Part shown: positions 1 to 8,028 of the stretch, in pieces
How the letters are laid out: each line of letters opens with the position of its first letter
Numbering within the stretch: the stretch's first letter is position 1
Source of the DNA: Chloroflexota bacterium
Lineage (GTDB): Bacteria > Chloroflexota > Anaerolineae > Aggregatilineales > Phototrophicaceae
Reading direction: 5' to 3'
NCBI GenBank assembly: GCA_026708115.1
Contig: JAPOVL010000020.1
Location: forward strand, 1-41,901
DNA: 41,901 nt
Notes under the pieces: generated by a model
Database searches by the model: none
Seen by the model: the letters and a program-made list of their open reading frames with translations, nothing else
What the model was told of the DNA's origin: nothing
Position numbers and translations under genes: made by a program

Positions 1-448
1 GACCCAAGGGTCCGGTCGATACTGACCGGCGACAGTGACCGCCGGTCGTCCCTGCAGTTTTGTCATAGGAGATGCCTGGCGATTGGCCTAGCTTTCGGCT
101 TCAAGTTTCTTCGTCTTTGTCCAGTTGCGGAGGCAGAAATCTGTTTTCGGAGATTAGCGCCTCTTTTTGGACGATGTGGTTTCGTTCGAGCCGGGCGCCG
201 GGTTTGGAAAGCAGCAGCTCAGGCTGGGCGGCCCGGTGTGATGTACCCTCGTATGATAGAGCAAGGCGGGGAGAAAAGGGCGACTATATGGACGCAGTTT
301 CGGCATAGAGTCGGGGGCTAGCGGTCGGGGCAGCGAGTTAGTTGACAAAAAGTGTCCGCCGGCTGGCTGCTACAGTTTTTGTGGTTGAGGGTGGACGATG
401 GGGGCTCGCCAATAATCTGAAATGCAGCCCCGCGCCACGCCCCCTTGC

Positions 449-477
449 TTGACAGACCCTGTTAGTTCCGCTAGAAT
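449..477 (+). promoter_or_regulatory. Sigma-70 type promoter for the first importer operon
   Basis: The -35 box TTGACA (449-454) is perfect. It is separated by exactly 17 bp from TAGAAT (472-477), which matches the -10 consensus at 5 of 6 positions. The predicted transcript would have a leader of about 130 nt before the ATG at 617, long enough to carry the dyad at 525-546. Confidence 0.7.
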
Positions 478-524
478 TGCGCGGCTGTTTTGCCAGATTC
501 CGGGGCCTTATATGGAAATCGACG

Positions 525-546
525 GCGCTTAAGGCGCGCCTAGCGC
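525..546. promoter_or_regulatory. Nested dyad in the 5' leader, possible operator or hairpin
   Basis: A perfect 10-bp palindrome AGGCGCGCCT (532-541) is flanked by outer arms GCGCT (525-529) and AGCGC (542-546), with a 2-nt asymmetry (530-531). It sits about 50 nt downstream of the predicted transcription start. It could be a repressor site or an RNA hairpin; nothing in the sequence decides between them. Confidence 0.3.
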
Positions 547-616
547 TTTCGGTCCTGCATCTGCTGACAGTTCCGAGTCACATTATTCACATCGTAAGCT
601 AATTGGAGTAAACCTA

Positions 617-1894
617 ATGCGTAAATTTGTAGCTATACTTGTCGTCTTGTCGATGCTGTTGGCGGTTGCGCCGGCTTTCTCGCAGGACATGGTCGAATTG
701 CGGATCCGCTGGTATGACGATGGTAACGAAGGCGAAGTCCTGCGCGACTTGCTGGATCAATTCGAGGCGGACAATCCGGATATCAGCGTTGAGATCGACA
801 CCGTTCCCTATCGCGCGATCTTGGAGAACTTGCCGCTTGACCTGGCTGCCGGCGAAGGTCCCGATATGGCGCGGGTTACGGACCTAGGCGGCTTGGCCGA
901 ATACTACCTGGATATGACACCCTACTTGAGCGATCCGGGTTATTGGGAAGACAACTTTGGTCCTTTCCTCAATTGGAAACGCCTGCCGGGCGATGATTCC
1001 AGCATCCCGGGTTTCATGACGCAGTTGACCATCACCGGTCCTTTCATCAACCGCACGCTGTTTGAGCAGGCTGGCGTTGACGTGCCGAGCGATATGTCCG
1101 ATTCCGTCACCTGGGACGAATGGGCGGCCGCGTCGGTCGCGGTAGCGGAAGCGCTGGAAATCCCCTATCCCATGGCCATGGATCGCAGCGGTCACCGTTT
1201 CGCCGGTCCCGCCATCAGTTCGGGCGCCATGTACTTTGACGATATGGGTCATCCGACGGTAATGGACGAAGGCTTCCGTGATATGGCGGAGCGCTTCGTC
1301 AACTGGCATCTGGACGGCACCATGCATCCGGAAATGTGGCCGCTGAGCGAAGGTTATGCCGGCGCCAACGAAGAATTCGCCAATGCTGAACTGGTCTTCT
1401 ACATGTCCGGCAGTTGGCAGGTCGGTCAATTCAGCGAGCAAATCGGCGATGCCTTCGACTGGCAGACGGTGCCGAATCCTTGCGGACCGGGCGGTTGCAC
1501 GGGTATGCCCGGCGGCGCGGCCCTGGTTGGCATCGGCGCGACCGAGCATCCGGAAGAGGTCGCCAGAGTGATGGAATACCTGGCCAGCCAGGACGTGCTG
1601 GGCGAGTTTGCCGCGCGCACGCTCTTCATCCCGGCCCACGCGGGCTTGTCGGCAAGCGGCGTTGACTTCGACACCGACTTGCAATTGGCCAAGGACTCGC
1701 TGGGCGTCTTCGTCGGTCAAGTAGGCACACTGGAGCAGACTGCCTTCGACTTGCAGGCCTACGCCTTCAACCGCGCCCTCTTTGACGCGACGCGCGATCG
1801 CCTGACCCAGGCCATGGTGGGCGAGTTGACGCTGGATGAAGCCATCGATCGCATTCAGGACGATGTAGACACTGCCCTGGCCGAACAAGGCTAG
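617..1894 (+). CDS. Sugar ABC transporter substrate-binding protein (family 1)
   Basis: This is an extracytoplasmic solute-binding protein of the CUT1 family that captures a sugar for the permeases encoded next. Residues 1-22 form a Sec signal peptide: a basic start, a hydrophobic core and a small-residue cleavage site near AFS-Q. There is no lipobox cysteine, so it is predicted to be secreted rather than lipid-anchored. The mature protein shows the typical family-1 layout, with an early EVLRDLLDQFEADNP-type helix, a GEGPDMARV segment and a GGAALVGIGA region. The 425-residue length is normal. The start is fixed by GGAG at 605-608, 8 nt before the ATG. The substrate is not evident. It is the first gene of the operon and is followed by palindromic repeats that separate it from the permease genes. 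Confidence 0.92.
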   Translation: MRKFVAILVVLSMLLAVAPAFSQDMVELRIRWYDDGNEGEVLRDLLDQFEADNPDISVEIDTVPYRAILENLPLDLAAGEGPDMARVTDLGGLAEYYLDMTPYLSDPGYWEDNFGPFLNWKRLPGDDSSIPGFMTQLTITGPFINRTLFEQAGVDVPSDMSDSVTWDEWAAASVAVAEALEIPYPMAMDRSGHRFAGPAISSGAMYFDDMGHPTVMDEGFRDMAERFVNWHLDGTMHPEMWPLSEGYAGANEEFANAELVFYMSGSWQVGQFSEQIGDAFDWQTVPNPCGPGGCTGMPGGAALVGIGATEHPEEVARVMEYLASQDVLGEFAARTLFIPAHAGLSASGVDFDTDLQLAKDSLGVFVGQVGTLEQTAFDLQAYAFNRALFDATRDRLTQAMVGELTLDEAIDRIQDDVDTALAEQG

Positions 1895-1913
1895 CTGCGC
1901 CCCAGCCTAAGTC

Positions 1914-1934
1914 CCTCCCTCAAAATGAGGGAGG
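1914..1934. repeat. Short perfect hairpin after the binding-protein gene
   Basis: Arms CCTCCCTC (1914-1921) and GAGGGAGG (1927-1934) form an 8-bp perfect stem with a 5-nt loop, 20 nt after the binding-protein stop codon. No T-run follows, so it is not a classic intrinsic terminator. It may act as an mRNA 3' stabiliser or weak attenuator. It lies directly before the larger repeat at 1955-2020. Confidence 0.6.
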
Positions 1935-1954
1935 CGCTTCATTCGAGTTCATTT

Positions 1955-2020
1955 CTCCCTTTCCCTTCTTGTGGGTCGCGCAGGCCGTGACCTTGCGAGA
2001 AGGGGCTGGGGAGATGGGGG
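1955..2020 (-). repeat. Interspersed palindromic repeat, copy 1 (inverted orientation)
   Basis: Read on the minus strand, this element matches the one at 7943-8008 along its length. It begins CCCCCATC, carries a CCCCTTC block, an inner GGTC...GACC dyad and a TGCGCGACCC block, and ends AAGGGAAAGGGAG. Its outer arms are imperfectly complementary, so it can fold into a nested hairpin. The terminal GATGGGGG supplies the ATG at 2014 used as the likely start of the permease. It resembles REP/MITE-like intergenic elements; no transposase is nearby. Confidence 0.65.
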
Positions 2021-3036
2021 AAAGCGTAAGGAAACCCTTGCGACTGCTCAACGTTCTCGAAGCGATTGCGCGACCGCTGCTACTCATACCAGTGGCAGTG
2101 GTCGAGTTCGTCTTGACACCGATACAAAAGCGGGTCGGTATAGACAAGATGGGCTATTTTTTTGTGCTGCCAAATCTATTGATATTTGGCATTTTTGTAT
2201 TGTTCCCTATGCTGCTCAATTTTTATTACGCGATGACCGGCGGCACAAAACTTTTTCCGCAAGACCGTCCCTTTGTCGGCCTGGATAACTTTGCGACGCT
2301 TTTTGACTGTGAGGACTTCCTGTCGCCGAACAGTTGTCAGGAGGATCTGTTTTGGCGTGGCATCTCCAACACGATCCAGTTTGTGGTCTTGCAAGTCAGC
2401 GGCATCGTCTTGTTTTCGCTTGTCACTGCTTTGGTGCTCAACCGCAAGATTGTCGCGCGCGGTTTCTTCCGGAGTGTATTCTTTTATCCGGTATTGCTTT
2501 CCCCGGTGGTTGTGGCGCTGATTTGGAAGTGGGTCTTGCAGCACGAGGGCGTGCTCAACGCGATTGTCGAGATCTTCGGCGGCGAAAGCAAGCGCTGGCT
2601 GCTTGATATCAACTGGGCGATGTTCTGGGTGGTCTTTGTCAGCGTCTGGGCTTTGATGGGATTTTATACTTTGATCTTGCTGGCCGGCTTGCAATCAATC
2701 CCGCCGGAACTGTATGAGGCGAGTTCGATCGACGGCGCCAACCACTGGCAGGATTTCCGATTCGTAACCATGCCCTTGCTGATGCCGACGATGTTCGTTG
2801 TGCTGGTGCTCTCGCTGATCCGAGCAGTGCAGATGTTTGATCATATATTTGTCTTGACCGGCGGCGGCCCGGGAACGCGAACGCAACTTATGGTGCAGTA
2901 CATTTATACCACCGGTTTTTCCAATCAGATTCAATTATTTGGCTTATCGGCGGCGGCGTCGATGGTGTTGGGCATATCGCTTCTGGTCCTGACGCTGCTG
3001 CAGTTGCGGCTGGGCAACCAGTCGAGCCTGGCTTAG
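2014..3036 (+). CDS. Sugar ABC transporter permease, MalF/UgpA type
   Basis: This is a CUT1 inner-membrane permease that forms half of the translocation channel. After a hydrophobic N-terminal extension, the core starts at MGYFFVLPNLLIFG (coding position 2149) and contains about six membrane helices. The cytoplasmic EAA loop that contacts the ATPase is clear (YEASSIDGANHWQDF), followed by the C-terminal GGGPGTRT signature. A TTG at 1969 would extend the frame, but that stretch is the palindromic repeat. The ATG at 2014, 8 nt after an AAGGGG stretch, is preferred, giving 340 residues. This start lies inside the end of the repeat. The next permease gene starts 7 nt after the stop. Confidence 0.88.
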   Translation: MGESVRKPLRLLNVLEAIARPLLLIPVAVVEFVLTPIQKRVGIDKMGYFFVLPNLLIFGIFVLFPMLLNFYYAMTGGTKLFPQDRPFVGLDNFATLFDCEDFLSPNSCQEDLFWRGISNTIQFVVLQVSGIVLFSLVTALVLNRKIVARGFFRSVFFYPVLLSPVVVALIWKWVLQHEGVLNAIVEIFGGESKRWLLDINWAMFWVVFVSVWALMGFYTLILLAGLQSIPPELYEASSIDGANHWQDFRFVTMPLLMPTMFVVLVLSLIRAVQMFDHIFVLTGGGPGTRTQLMVQYIYTTGFSNQIQLFGLSAAASMVLGISLLVLTLLQLRLGNQSSLA

Positions 3037-3043
3037 GGATTGC

Positions 3044-4123
3044 ATGATGGGCGCGGAAAGAATCAGCATATCCCGGTTCTTGTCCCTGCGCAGCGGGGGG
3101 GCGCGCATCAATAGCGCCGATGCGCTGACGTATCTGTATTTGACCTTCGGCACGATACTTATGTTTGGTCCAGTCTTGTGGTTGGTGGCTTCTTCGTTCA
3201 AGACCCAGGCGGGACTGGTCAAGTATCCGCCTCCACTGCTGCCCTATCAGCAGGTGCAGGTTGAGGTCGAAGGTTTCGACAAAGCGCTGCCGCTTTTCAC
3301 CGTGACTATGGAAGATGGCAGCTCCCGCGAGCTGGCGCAGATCAGGCGCGTCGGCATTGAAGCGCGGATGGTCGACCCGGCAGATCCCGCGGCGGGAGAG
3401 ATCAAGGTCAACATCCGACAGCGCGAACCGGTGGAAGAGGTCAAGCTGGCATGGGAGAATTACCTCGATCCGCTGGTGGAGCTCGAGAATTTCGACTTCG
3501 TCACTTATCTCAAAAACAGCGTGGTCGTGACGACTGTGGCGACCGCGATCACGCTGGTCATCAACAGCATGGCGGGCTTCGCGCTGAGCAAGTATAAATT
3601 CAAGGGACGGGATGCTATCTTCGTGCTTTTCATCTCGACTTTGATGATCCCGATCACGGTCATCCTGGTGCCGGTCTTTCTGGTCATCACCAGCATCGGT
3701 TGGAAGAATAACCTGTGGGGCGTGATCATCCCGGGCGCGGCCACGCCGACAGGCATTTTCCTGCTGCGCCAATATATGTTGACTATCCCCGACGAATTGC
3801 TGGACGCGGCGCGGATTGACGGCGCCAGCGAATGGCATATCTACTGGCGGATTATCCTGCCCCTCGCGCGTCCGGCGCTGGCGGTGCTGGCGATATTCTC
3901 GGTGATGTGGCGCTGGAATGATTTCCTTTGGCCGCTGATCGTGCTCAGCCAGAACGATCTTTTCACCTTGCAGGTTGGTTTGAACGCTTTTCAGGGCGAA
4001 TTGCAAATTCAGTGGCACTATGTGCTGGCGATGACGGTCGTGACCTTGTTGCCGATCACGCTGGTATTCGCTTTTTTGCAGCGCTTCATCACGACCGGTA
4101 TTGCGACTACCGGGATGAAATAA
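3044..4123 (+). CDS. Sugar ABC transporter permease, MalG/UgpE type, with loop insertion
   Basis: This is the second CUT1 permease, partner of the preceding MalF-like protein. It shows the family hallmarks: TM1 at about residues 28-51 ending in SSFKT, the LKNSVVV start of the core domain near residue 157, and the EAA loop LDAARIDGASEWHIYW. At 359 residues it is longer than the usual 270-300. The excess is a hydrophilic segment of about 65 residues (roughly 70-135) between TM1 and the conserved NY...YLKNS region, predicted to lie outside the membrane. It is in frame and rich in acidic and basic residues, so it is probably a real domain insertion rather than an error. No ATPase gene follows. 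Confidence 0.88.
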   Translation: MMGAERISISRFLSLRSGGARINSADALTYLYLTFGTILMFGPVLWLVASSFKTQAGLVKYPPPLLPYQQVQVEVEGFDKALPLFTVTMEDGSSRELAQIRRVGIEARMVDPADPAAGEIKVNIRQREPVEEVKLAWENYLDPLVELENFDFVTYLKNSVVVTTVATAITLVINSMAGFALSKYKFKGRDAIFVLFISTLMIPITVILVPVFLVITSIGWKNNLWGVIIPGAATPTGIFLLRQYMLTIPDELLDAARIDGASEWHIYWRIILPLARPALAVLAIFSVMWRWNDFLWPLIVLSQNDLFTLQVGLNAFQGELQIQWHYVLAMTVVTLLPITLVFAFLQRFITTGIATTGMK

Positions 4124-4145
4124 GCGACCAGCGATCACCAGCGCT

Positions 4146-5135
4146 GTGCCTACTTTGACAAACAAGCCACGGAGTCAAGCGCAAGTGGACGTGAAAATGG
4201 CGGCATCCTCGGACTTACGAGCCAGACTTTGGCAGCTCCTGGGCGACATTCCGGTCCCGTCGATACCGAGCGTCCGCCTGATATCGCGCAGCGACGAGGT
4301 TGACCATACCCGGGAATACTTCAGTTTTGAAAACGGAGTCGGCGACAGGGTCTTCGGCTACCTGCTGCTGCCTAAGGGTATCGAATGGCCGGCGCCGGCT
4401 GTGCTTTATCACCACGAACATGGCGGCAAGTATGCGCTGGGCAAGGACGCCGCGATCAAGGTTCGCGAAAACGGTTATGCGCCCGGGCTGGCGCTGGTCG
4501 CAGCGGGTTTCATCGTCATGGCCATCGACGCCTACGGTTTCGGCGAGCGCGAAGGTCTCGGTCCAGCAGGCGCCGCTGAATCCGGCGCCGTCACGGAATT
4601 GTCACTGTTCAAGCATTTCCTTTGGCAGGGCAAAACGCTCTGGGGCATGATGATACATGACGATCTCTCGGCCTTGGCTTATCTGCGCAGCCGACCGGAG
4701 GTCGACGAACGGCGTATTGGCGCGACCGGCATGAGCCTGGGCGCCTCCCGCTCGACCTGGGTGGCGGCGCTGGACGAGACGATCAAAGCAGTGGCGCCCA
4801 TTTCACAGATGACCCGCTACCGCGACTTCGCGGACAACGGCCATTACCGCCTGCACAGCATCTATTACTTCGTGCCGGGCGTTCTTGCAAGCGGCATTGA
4901 TATGGAGCATATCGTCGCCTTGACAGCGCCGCGATTTCAACTGATCTTGTCCGGCGACAGCGATCCACTGTCGCCCATCGCCGGGATCCACAAGATCGTC
5001 GACTTTGCCCGCAAGGTCTATGACGAGCAGGGCGCGGCCGAGCGATTCCAGGTCCAACTCTACCAGGGTGTCGGTCACGCCTATTTGCCGGCAATGGTCG
5101 AAGCCATGCGGGACTTTTTCCGGCGCAGCTTGTAG
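4146..5135 (+). CDS. Alpha/beta hydrolase, acetyl-xylan-esterase/DLH-like
   Basis: This is a serine hydrolase of the alpha/beta fold, similar to the large Abhydrolase_7/AXE1-like group. The nucleophile elbow is GMSLG with Ser197. Asp273 (in SGDSDPLS) and His311 (in GVGHAYLP) complete a plausible triad, and HHEHGGKY around residue 90 is the likely oxyanion loop. No signal peptide is visible, so it should act in the cytoplasm, possibly removing ester groups from imported oligosaccharides. It follows the permease gene by 22 nt and appears to be the last gene of the operon. The GTG at 4146 and the ATG at 4197 are both possible starts and neither has a strong SD. The natural substrate cannot be read from the sequence. 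Confidence 0.8.
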   Translation: MPTLTNKPRSQAQVDVKMAASSDLRARLWQLLGDIPVPSIPSVRLISRSDEVDHTREYFSFENGVGDRVFGYLLLPKGIEWPAPAVLYHHEHGGKYALGKDAAIKVRENGYAPGLALVAAGFIVMAIDAYGFGEREGLGPAGAAESGAVTELSLFKHFLWQGKTLWGMMIHDDLSALAYLRSRPEVDERRIGATGMSLGASRSTWVAALDETIKAVAPISQMTRYRDFADNGHYRLHSIYYFVPGVLASGIDMEHIVALTAPRFQLILSGDSDPLSPIAGIHKIVDFARKVYDEQGAAERFQVQLYQGVGHAYLPAMVEAMRDFFRRSL

Positions 5136-5241
5136 CCCCCGCCGGGCGCCAGCAATTCCAATCACTTCAAATCATTATAAGCACAGCCGCTCGGCGGTAC
5201 GAAAACTTGATGCGATTGCCCTGTCTTGCGACTGTGGAAAC

Positions 5242-5270
5242 TTGACAAAGATCATCAGGTCGCATTATAT
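5242..5270 (+). promoter_or_regulatory. Promoter of the GntR-led operon
   Basis: TTGACA (5242-5247) is a perfect -35 box, separated by 17 bp from TTATAT (5265-5270) as the -10. The operator-like palindrome at 5271-5281 starts immediately after the -10 box, so a bound repressor would cover the transcription start. The predicted leader to the GTG at 5317 is about 40 nt and contains GGAAGCGAGG as the ribosome-binding region. Confidence 0.7.
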
Positions 5271-5281
5271 TGGTAACACCA
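5271..5281. promoter_or_regulatory. GntR/FadR-type operator TGGTAACACCA
   Basis: The 11-bp palindrome TGGT-N3-ACCA fits the operator pattern known for FadR-subfamily GntR regulators such as E. coli FadR. It overlaps the expected +1 of the promoter just upstream of the regulator's own gene. Further half-site-like sequence (ACCAAT, 5285-5290) follows. The arrangement points to autorepression. No second copy was found elsewhere in the window. Confidence 0.6.
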
Positions 5282-5316
5282 CTGACCAATTTTCCTGATC
5301 GGAAGCGAGGTCCGTC

Positions 5317-6084
5317 GTGAAACTCCCCTCACCGAGCGTGTCCGGCTTGCGCACGATTGAAAAAGCAAGCGTCAAGGATCAAACCCTCGAGCAACTGAAG
5401 AATTACATCTTGTCCGGCGTCGTGCAATTGGGCGAGCGCTTGCCCTCGGAGCGTGCCTTGGCCGATGCGCTGGGCGTCGGCCGCTACAGCGTGCGCGAGG
5501 CGCTCAAAGTCCTGGAAGCGGTTGGGCTAGTGCAATCGCGGGTGGGGGAGGGCACCTTTTTGACCACGAATACCGGCGCCAGTTTCGGGCGCATTCTGGG
5601 CCTGAGCCTGGCGACCTGGGGCGGGACGATGATTGAATTGCTGGACGCGCGCAAGATGATTGAGGTGGAAGCGGCGCGCGCAGCGGCTGAACGCGCGACC
5701 GCGGCCGACCTGGAGAAGATCCAGCGCGAGTTGCGAACGATGAATAGCGCGGACGATGTCCGCGAATACCTGAAAGCCGATATGCGCTTCCATCGCGGTA
5801 TTGGCGTGGCCAGCCACAACGCCATCATCAGTCAGTTCGTGAGCAATCTGATAGATGTGTTGGAAGAAGTCTTGCAAGAGGCGCGACTGGATACCTTGCC
5901 GGCACAGGCAGAGGGAGGCGGCACGCACCAGGCGATCTTTGACGCCATTGCCGATGGCGACGCCGATGCCGCCGGCGTCTTGACGCGCAGTCACATTCGA
6001 TTCTCGAGCGAAGTCTGGCAGACGGTCATCTCTCTGACAGCCGATACGGAAAGCAGGAAGACGGGCGGGAAAGCCCCGGGATAA
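5317..6084 (+). CDS. GntR-family transcriptional regulator, FCD/FadR subfamily
   Basis: This is a ligand-responsive repressor. The winged helix-turn-helix spans about residues 23-83, with the recognition region RLPSERALADALGV and the wing GEGTFL. The C-terminal FCD domain follows, with the metal-binding pattern of this family (Asp155/His159, His204, His226). FCD regulators typically sense sugar acids or other carboxylates, which fits the dehydratase and aldolase genes downstream. The GTG start is supported by GGAAGCGAGG at 5301-5310. It heads the operon and probably controls it together with itself through the operator at 5271-5281. At 255 residues it is full length. Confidence 0.9.
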   Translation: MKLPSPSVSGLRTIEKASVKDQTLEQLKNYILSGVVQLGERLPSERALADALGVGRYSVREALKVLEAVGLVQSRVGEGTFLTTNTGASFGRILGLSLATWGGTMIELLDARKMIEVEAARAAAERATAADLEKIQRELRTMNSADDVREYLKADMRFHRGIGVASHNAIISQFVSNLIDVLEEVLQEARLDTLPAQAEGGGTHQAIFDAIADGDADAAGVLTRSHIRFSSEVWQTVISLTADTESRKTGGKAPG

Positions 6085-6146
6085 GGAGGTGCCTATCGCT
6101 CACGATCGCATACCGTTAGGTCCTATAGTTGTATTAAGGAGTTCTG

Positions 6147-7931
6147 ATGAGCAAGAGATTTCCCTACAACACCGAAGACCTGAAACCATCGAGAAGAGAT
6201 TTTCTGAAATGGGGCGGCGCCGGCATGGCGACCGCGATGATGGCGCGTTACGGATTAGCCCCGATACTTGCCCAAAACATGGGAGAGATCCCGGCTGAAT
6301 TGCACCCGGGCAGTCCGAATAACGCGCGTGGCTGGACGACCAGCTTGCCGCCGATCCCGGAGGGCATGCCGGTAGATCCCCCAGTGACGATCACGGGAAG
6401 CAGGCGCGGTCCCTGGGAATTCGCCGATGGCGACGATATCGAGAACTCGCCCTTCACGCGCCTCAATGCCGCGGTCACCGGCATCCAGTGGAAGCTGGCC
6501 TTCAATTGGACGGACAACGAAGGCGAGGTATTGCAGAAGTACAATCTGGCCATCGCCAGCAACGAATTGCCCGACTTCATGGAAACGGTTCCCTTGCAAG
6601 TCTATTCGGAGCTTTTGGAAAATGACTTGCTGGAAGACATCACCGATGTCTACGAAGAGGTGGCGCATCCGGTATGGCTGAAAGAGGCGATGAGCTTCAG
6701 CGACGGCATCGCCTGGCGCCTGGCCGAGGTCAACGGTCGCAAGATGGGTTTGCCCTATATCGAGCAGGCGGCGCAGAACGACAAAGTCTTGTGGATTCGG
6801 CAGGATTGGCTGGATGCGGTGGGCATGAGCGCGCCGAGCACGATCGAGGAATTACACGCGGTCGCTACCGCATTCAAGGAAGCGGATATGGGCCAGGGCG
6901 GCGATGGCGCCACGCTGGGCATCGCGGCCAATCGCCAGTTGAACACCTGGTACTGCTCGCTGGATCCGATCTTCGGCGCCTGGGGCGTGATGCCGACTTT
7001 CTGGACTCCGGACGAGAATGGCGACTTGCAATATGACAGCGTCCGGCCGGAGATCAAGGAAGTGCTCGGGACGCTGCGGGCTTGGTATAGCGAAGGGCTG
7101 CTGGCGCAAGACTTCTTCACATTCGCGCCCTGGCAGAATGCGGGCACGCACATCGGCGGCAATTTGGCCGGTATTATGTATTCGCCCGCCTTTGGGGCGG
7201 TCTATGGCTTGCCGGACAGCGTCGCCAATGACCCGGATGCGCGCTGGACCTTTGGCGATATTCCCACGGGCCCAACCGGCATCAAGAAGAAAGCCTGGAG
7301 CAATCCCGTCCCCGATACGGTCTACTGCTTCCGCAAGGGTTTCGAGCATGTCGACCTGGTTTTGAAGCAGGTCGCCTGGTGGGCCGAGCTGCTGCAGAGC
7401 CCTGCCAACCGCTATCACGGCTTTGAAGGCACGGACTACTTCTGGCGCAATGCAGATGGCGACCTGGACCCAATGGGCAGCGTGCTGGACCTGAACGGCT
7501 ACGACAGCACCAAGCATATTTGGGGCCCGCCCGGCACCAATGGCGGCAGCCGCACCGATCCCTACTTCGAAACGAACTGGATCAAGGAACGCCGCAACGT
7601 CTGGGCCAATACGCCCGAGGACGAACGCGATGCCTTGATGGAAGCCTTCCTGGGTGGCGATCCGCTATCGGTCTTGTGGGACGAGGCGAATGTTTTTGCT
7701 GTTGATCACTGGGAAGCCGATGGCATCAAGAACCACTTCCTCACGGTGCCGACGCGGACAATGGAACGGGCAGGCACATCGTTGGAAGGACTGGAAGCCG
7801 AGACCTTCATCAATATCATCACCGGTCAGGAATCGCTGGACCGCTTCGACTCCTTCGCGGAGGAATGGCGCTCCGGCGGCGGCGACCGCATCACCGACGA
7901 AGTCAACGAGTGGTGGCACGGGCAGATGTAG
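6147..7931 (+). CDS. Extracellular substrate-binding protein, LipO-like, Tat-exported
   Basis: This is a large CUT1 solute-binding protein (594 residues) of the type paired with LplB/YtcP permeases, usually used for oligo- or polysaccharide fragments. The N-terminus carries a clear twin-arginine signal, SRRDFLK at residues 15-21, followed by a modest hydrophobic stretch ending near ILAQ. Export in folded form is therefore predicted. No lipobox cysteine is present. AAGGAG at 6136-6141 lies 5 nt before the ATG. The gene is 62 nt downstream of the GntR gene and is separated from its permeases by a palindromic repeat. The ligand is unknown, but the neighbouring GH42-like enzyme suggests a beta-galactoside or similar glycoside. 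Confidence 0.9.
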   Translation: MSKRFPYNTEDLKPSRRDFLKWGGAGMATAMMARYGLAPILAQNMGEIPAELHPGSPNNARGWTTSLPPIPEGMPVDPPVTITGSRRGPWEFADGDDIENSPFTRLNAAVTGIQWKLAFNWTDNEGEVLQKYNLAIASNELPDFMETVPLQVYSELLENDLLEDITDVYEEVAHPVWLKEAMSFSDGIAWRLAEVNGRKMGLPYIEQAAQNDKVLWIRQDWLDAVGMSAPSTIEELHAVATAFKEADMGQGGDGATLGIAANRQLNTWYCSLDPIFGAWGVMPTFWTPDENGDLQYDSVRPEIKEVLGTLRAWYSEGLLAQDFFTFAPWQNAGTHIGGNLAGIMYSPAFGAVYGLPDSVANDPDARWTFGDIPTGPTGIKKKAWSNPVPDTVYCFRKGFEHVDLVLKQVAWWAELLQSPANRYHGFEGTDYFWRNADGDLDPMGSVLDLNGYDSTKHIWGPPGTNGGSRTDPYFETNWIKERRNVWANTPEDERDALMEAFLGGDPLSVLWDEANVFAVDHWEADGIKNHFLTVPTRTMERAGTSLEGLEAETFINIITGQESLDRFDSFAEEWRSGGGDRITDEVNEWWHGQM

Positions 7932-7942
7932 CGGCCCAAAGA

Positions 7943-8008
7943 CCCCCATCCCCTAAATCCCCTTCCCGACGGTCGGTGTCTACGCGACCCCACATGGAGG
8001 GAAGGGGA
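7943..8008 (+). repeat. Interspersed palindromic repeat, copy 2
   Basis: The outer arms TCCCCTTCCC (7958-7967) and GGGAAGGGGA (7999-8008) are perfectly complementary over 10 bp. Inside the 31-nt loop, GGTCG (7971-7975) and CGACC (7984-7988) form a second stem. The sequence is homologous to the reverse complement of 1955-2020. It occupies the gap between binding-protein and permease genes, exactly as copy 1 does in the first operon. Confidence 0.7.
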
Positions 8009-8028
8009 CTTAACTGCCGAGCGATTGC

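Larger units (their letters stand above)
1..616. other. Non-coding leader region, no gene recognised
   Basis: No open frame here resembles a known protein; short frames on both strands look like chance frames. The stretch holds an 8-bp perfect hairpin at 24-47 (arms GACCGGCG and CGCCGGTC), which could end an upstream gene but lacks a directly following T-run. A 6-bp hairpin lies at 401-431 (GGGGCT/AGCCCC). The promoter at 449-477 and the dyad at 525-546 are listed separately. The promoter and the SD sequence serve the binding-protein gene that follows. Confidence 0.6.

Noticed and set aside
884..1888. Antisense open frame (334 residues) over the first binding-protein gene
   Set aside because: The sense strand has a signal peptide, SD and promoter; the antisense frame has none.
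2888..4165. Antisense open frame (425 residues) over the second permease
   Set aside because: The translation is unusually rich in His, Gln, Arg and Asp with no motif, as expected from reading a membrane-protein gene backwards.
6083..6298. Strong SD-like AAGGAGGTG after the GntR stop with a short GTG-started frame
   Set aside because: The frame overlaps the Tat-signal region of the next gene and its product resembles nothing; the SD at 6136-6141 explains the real start.
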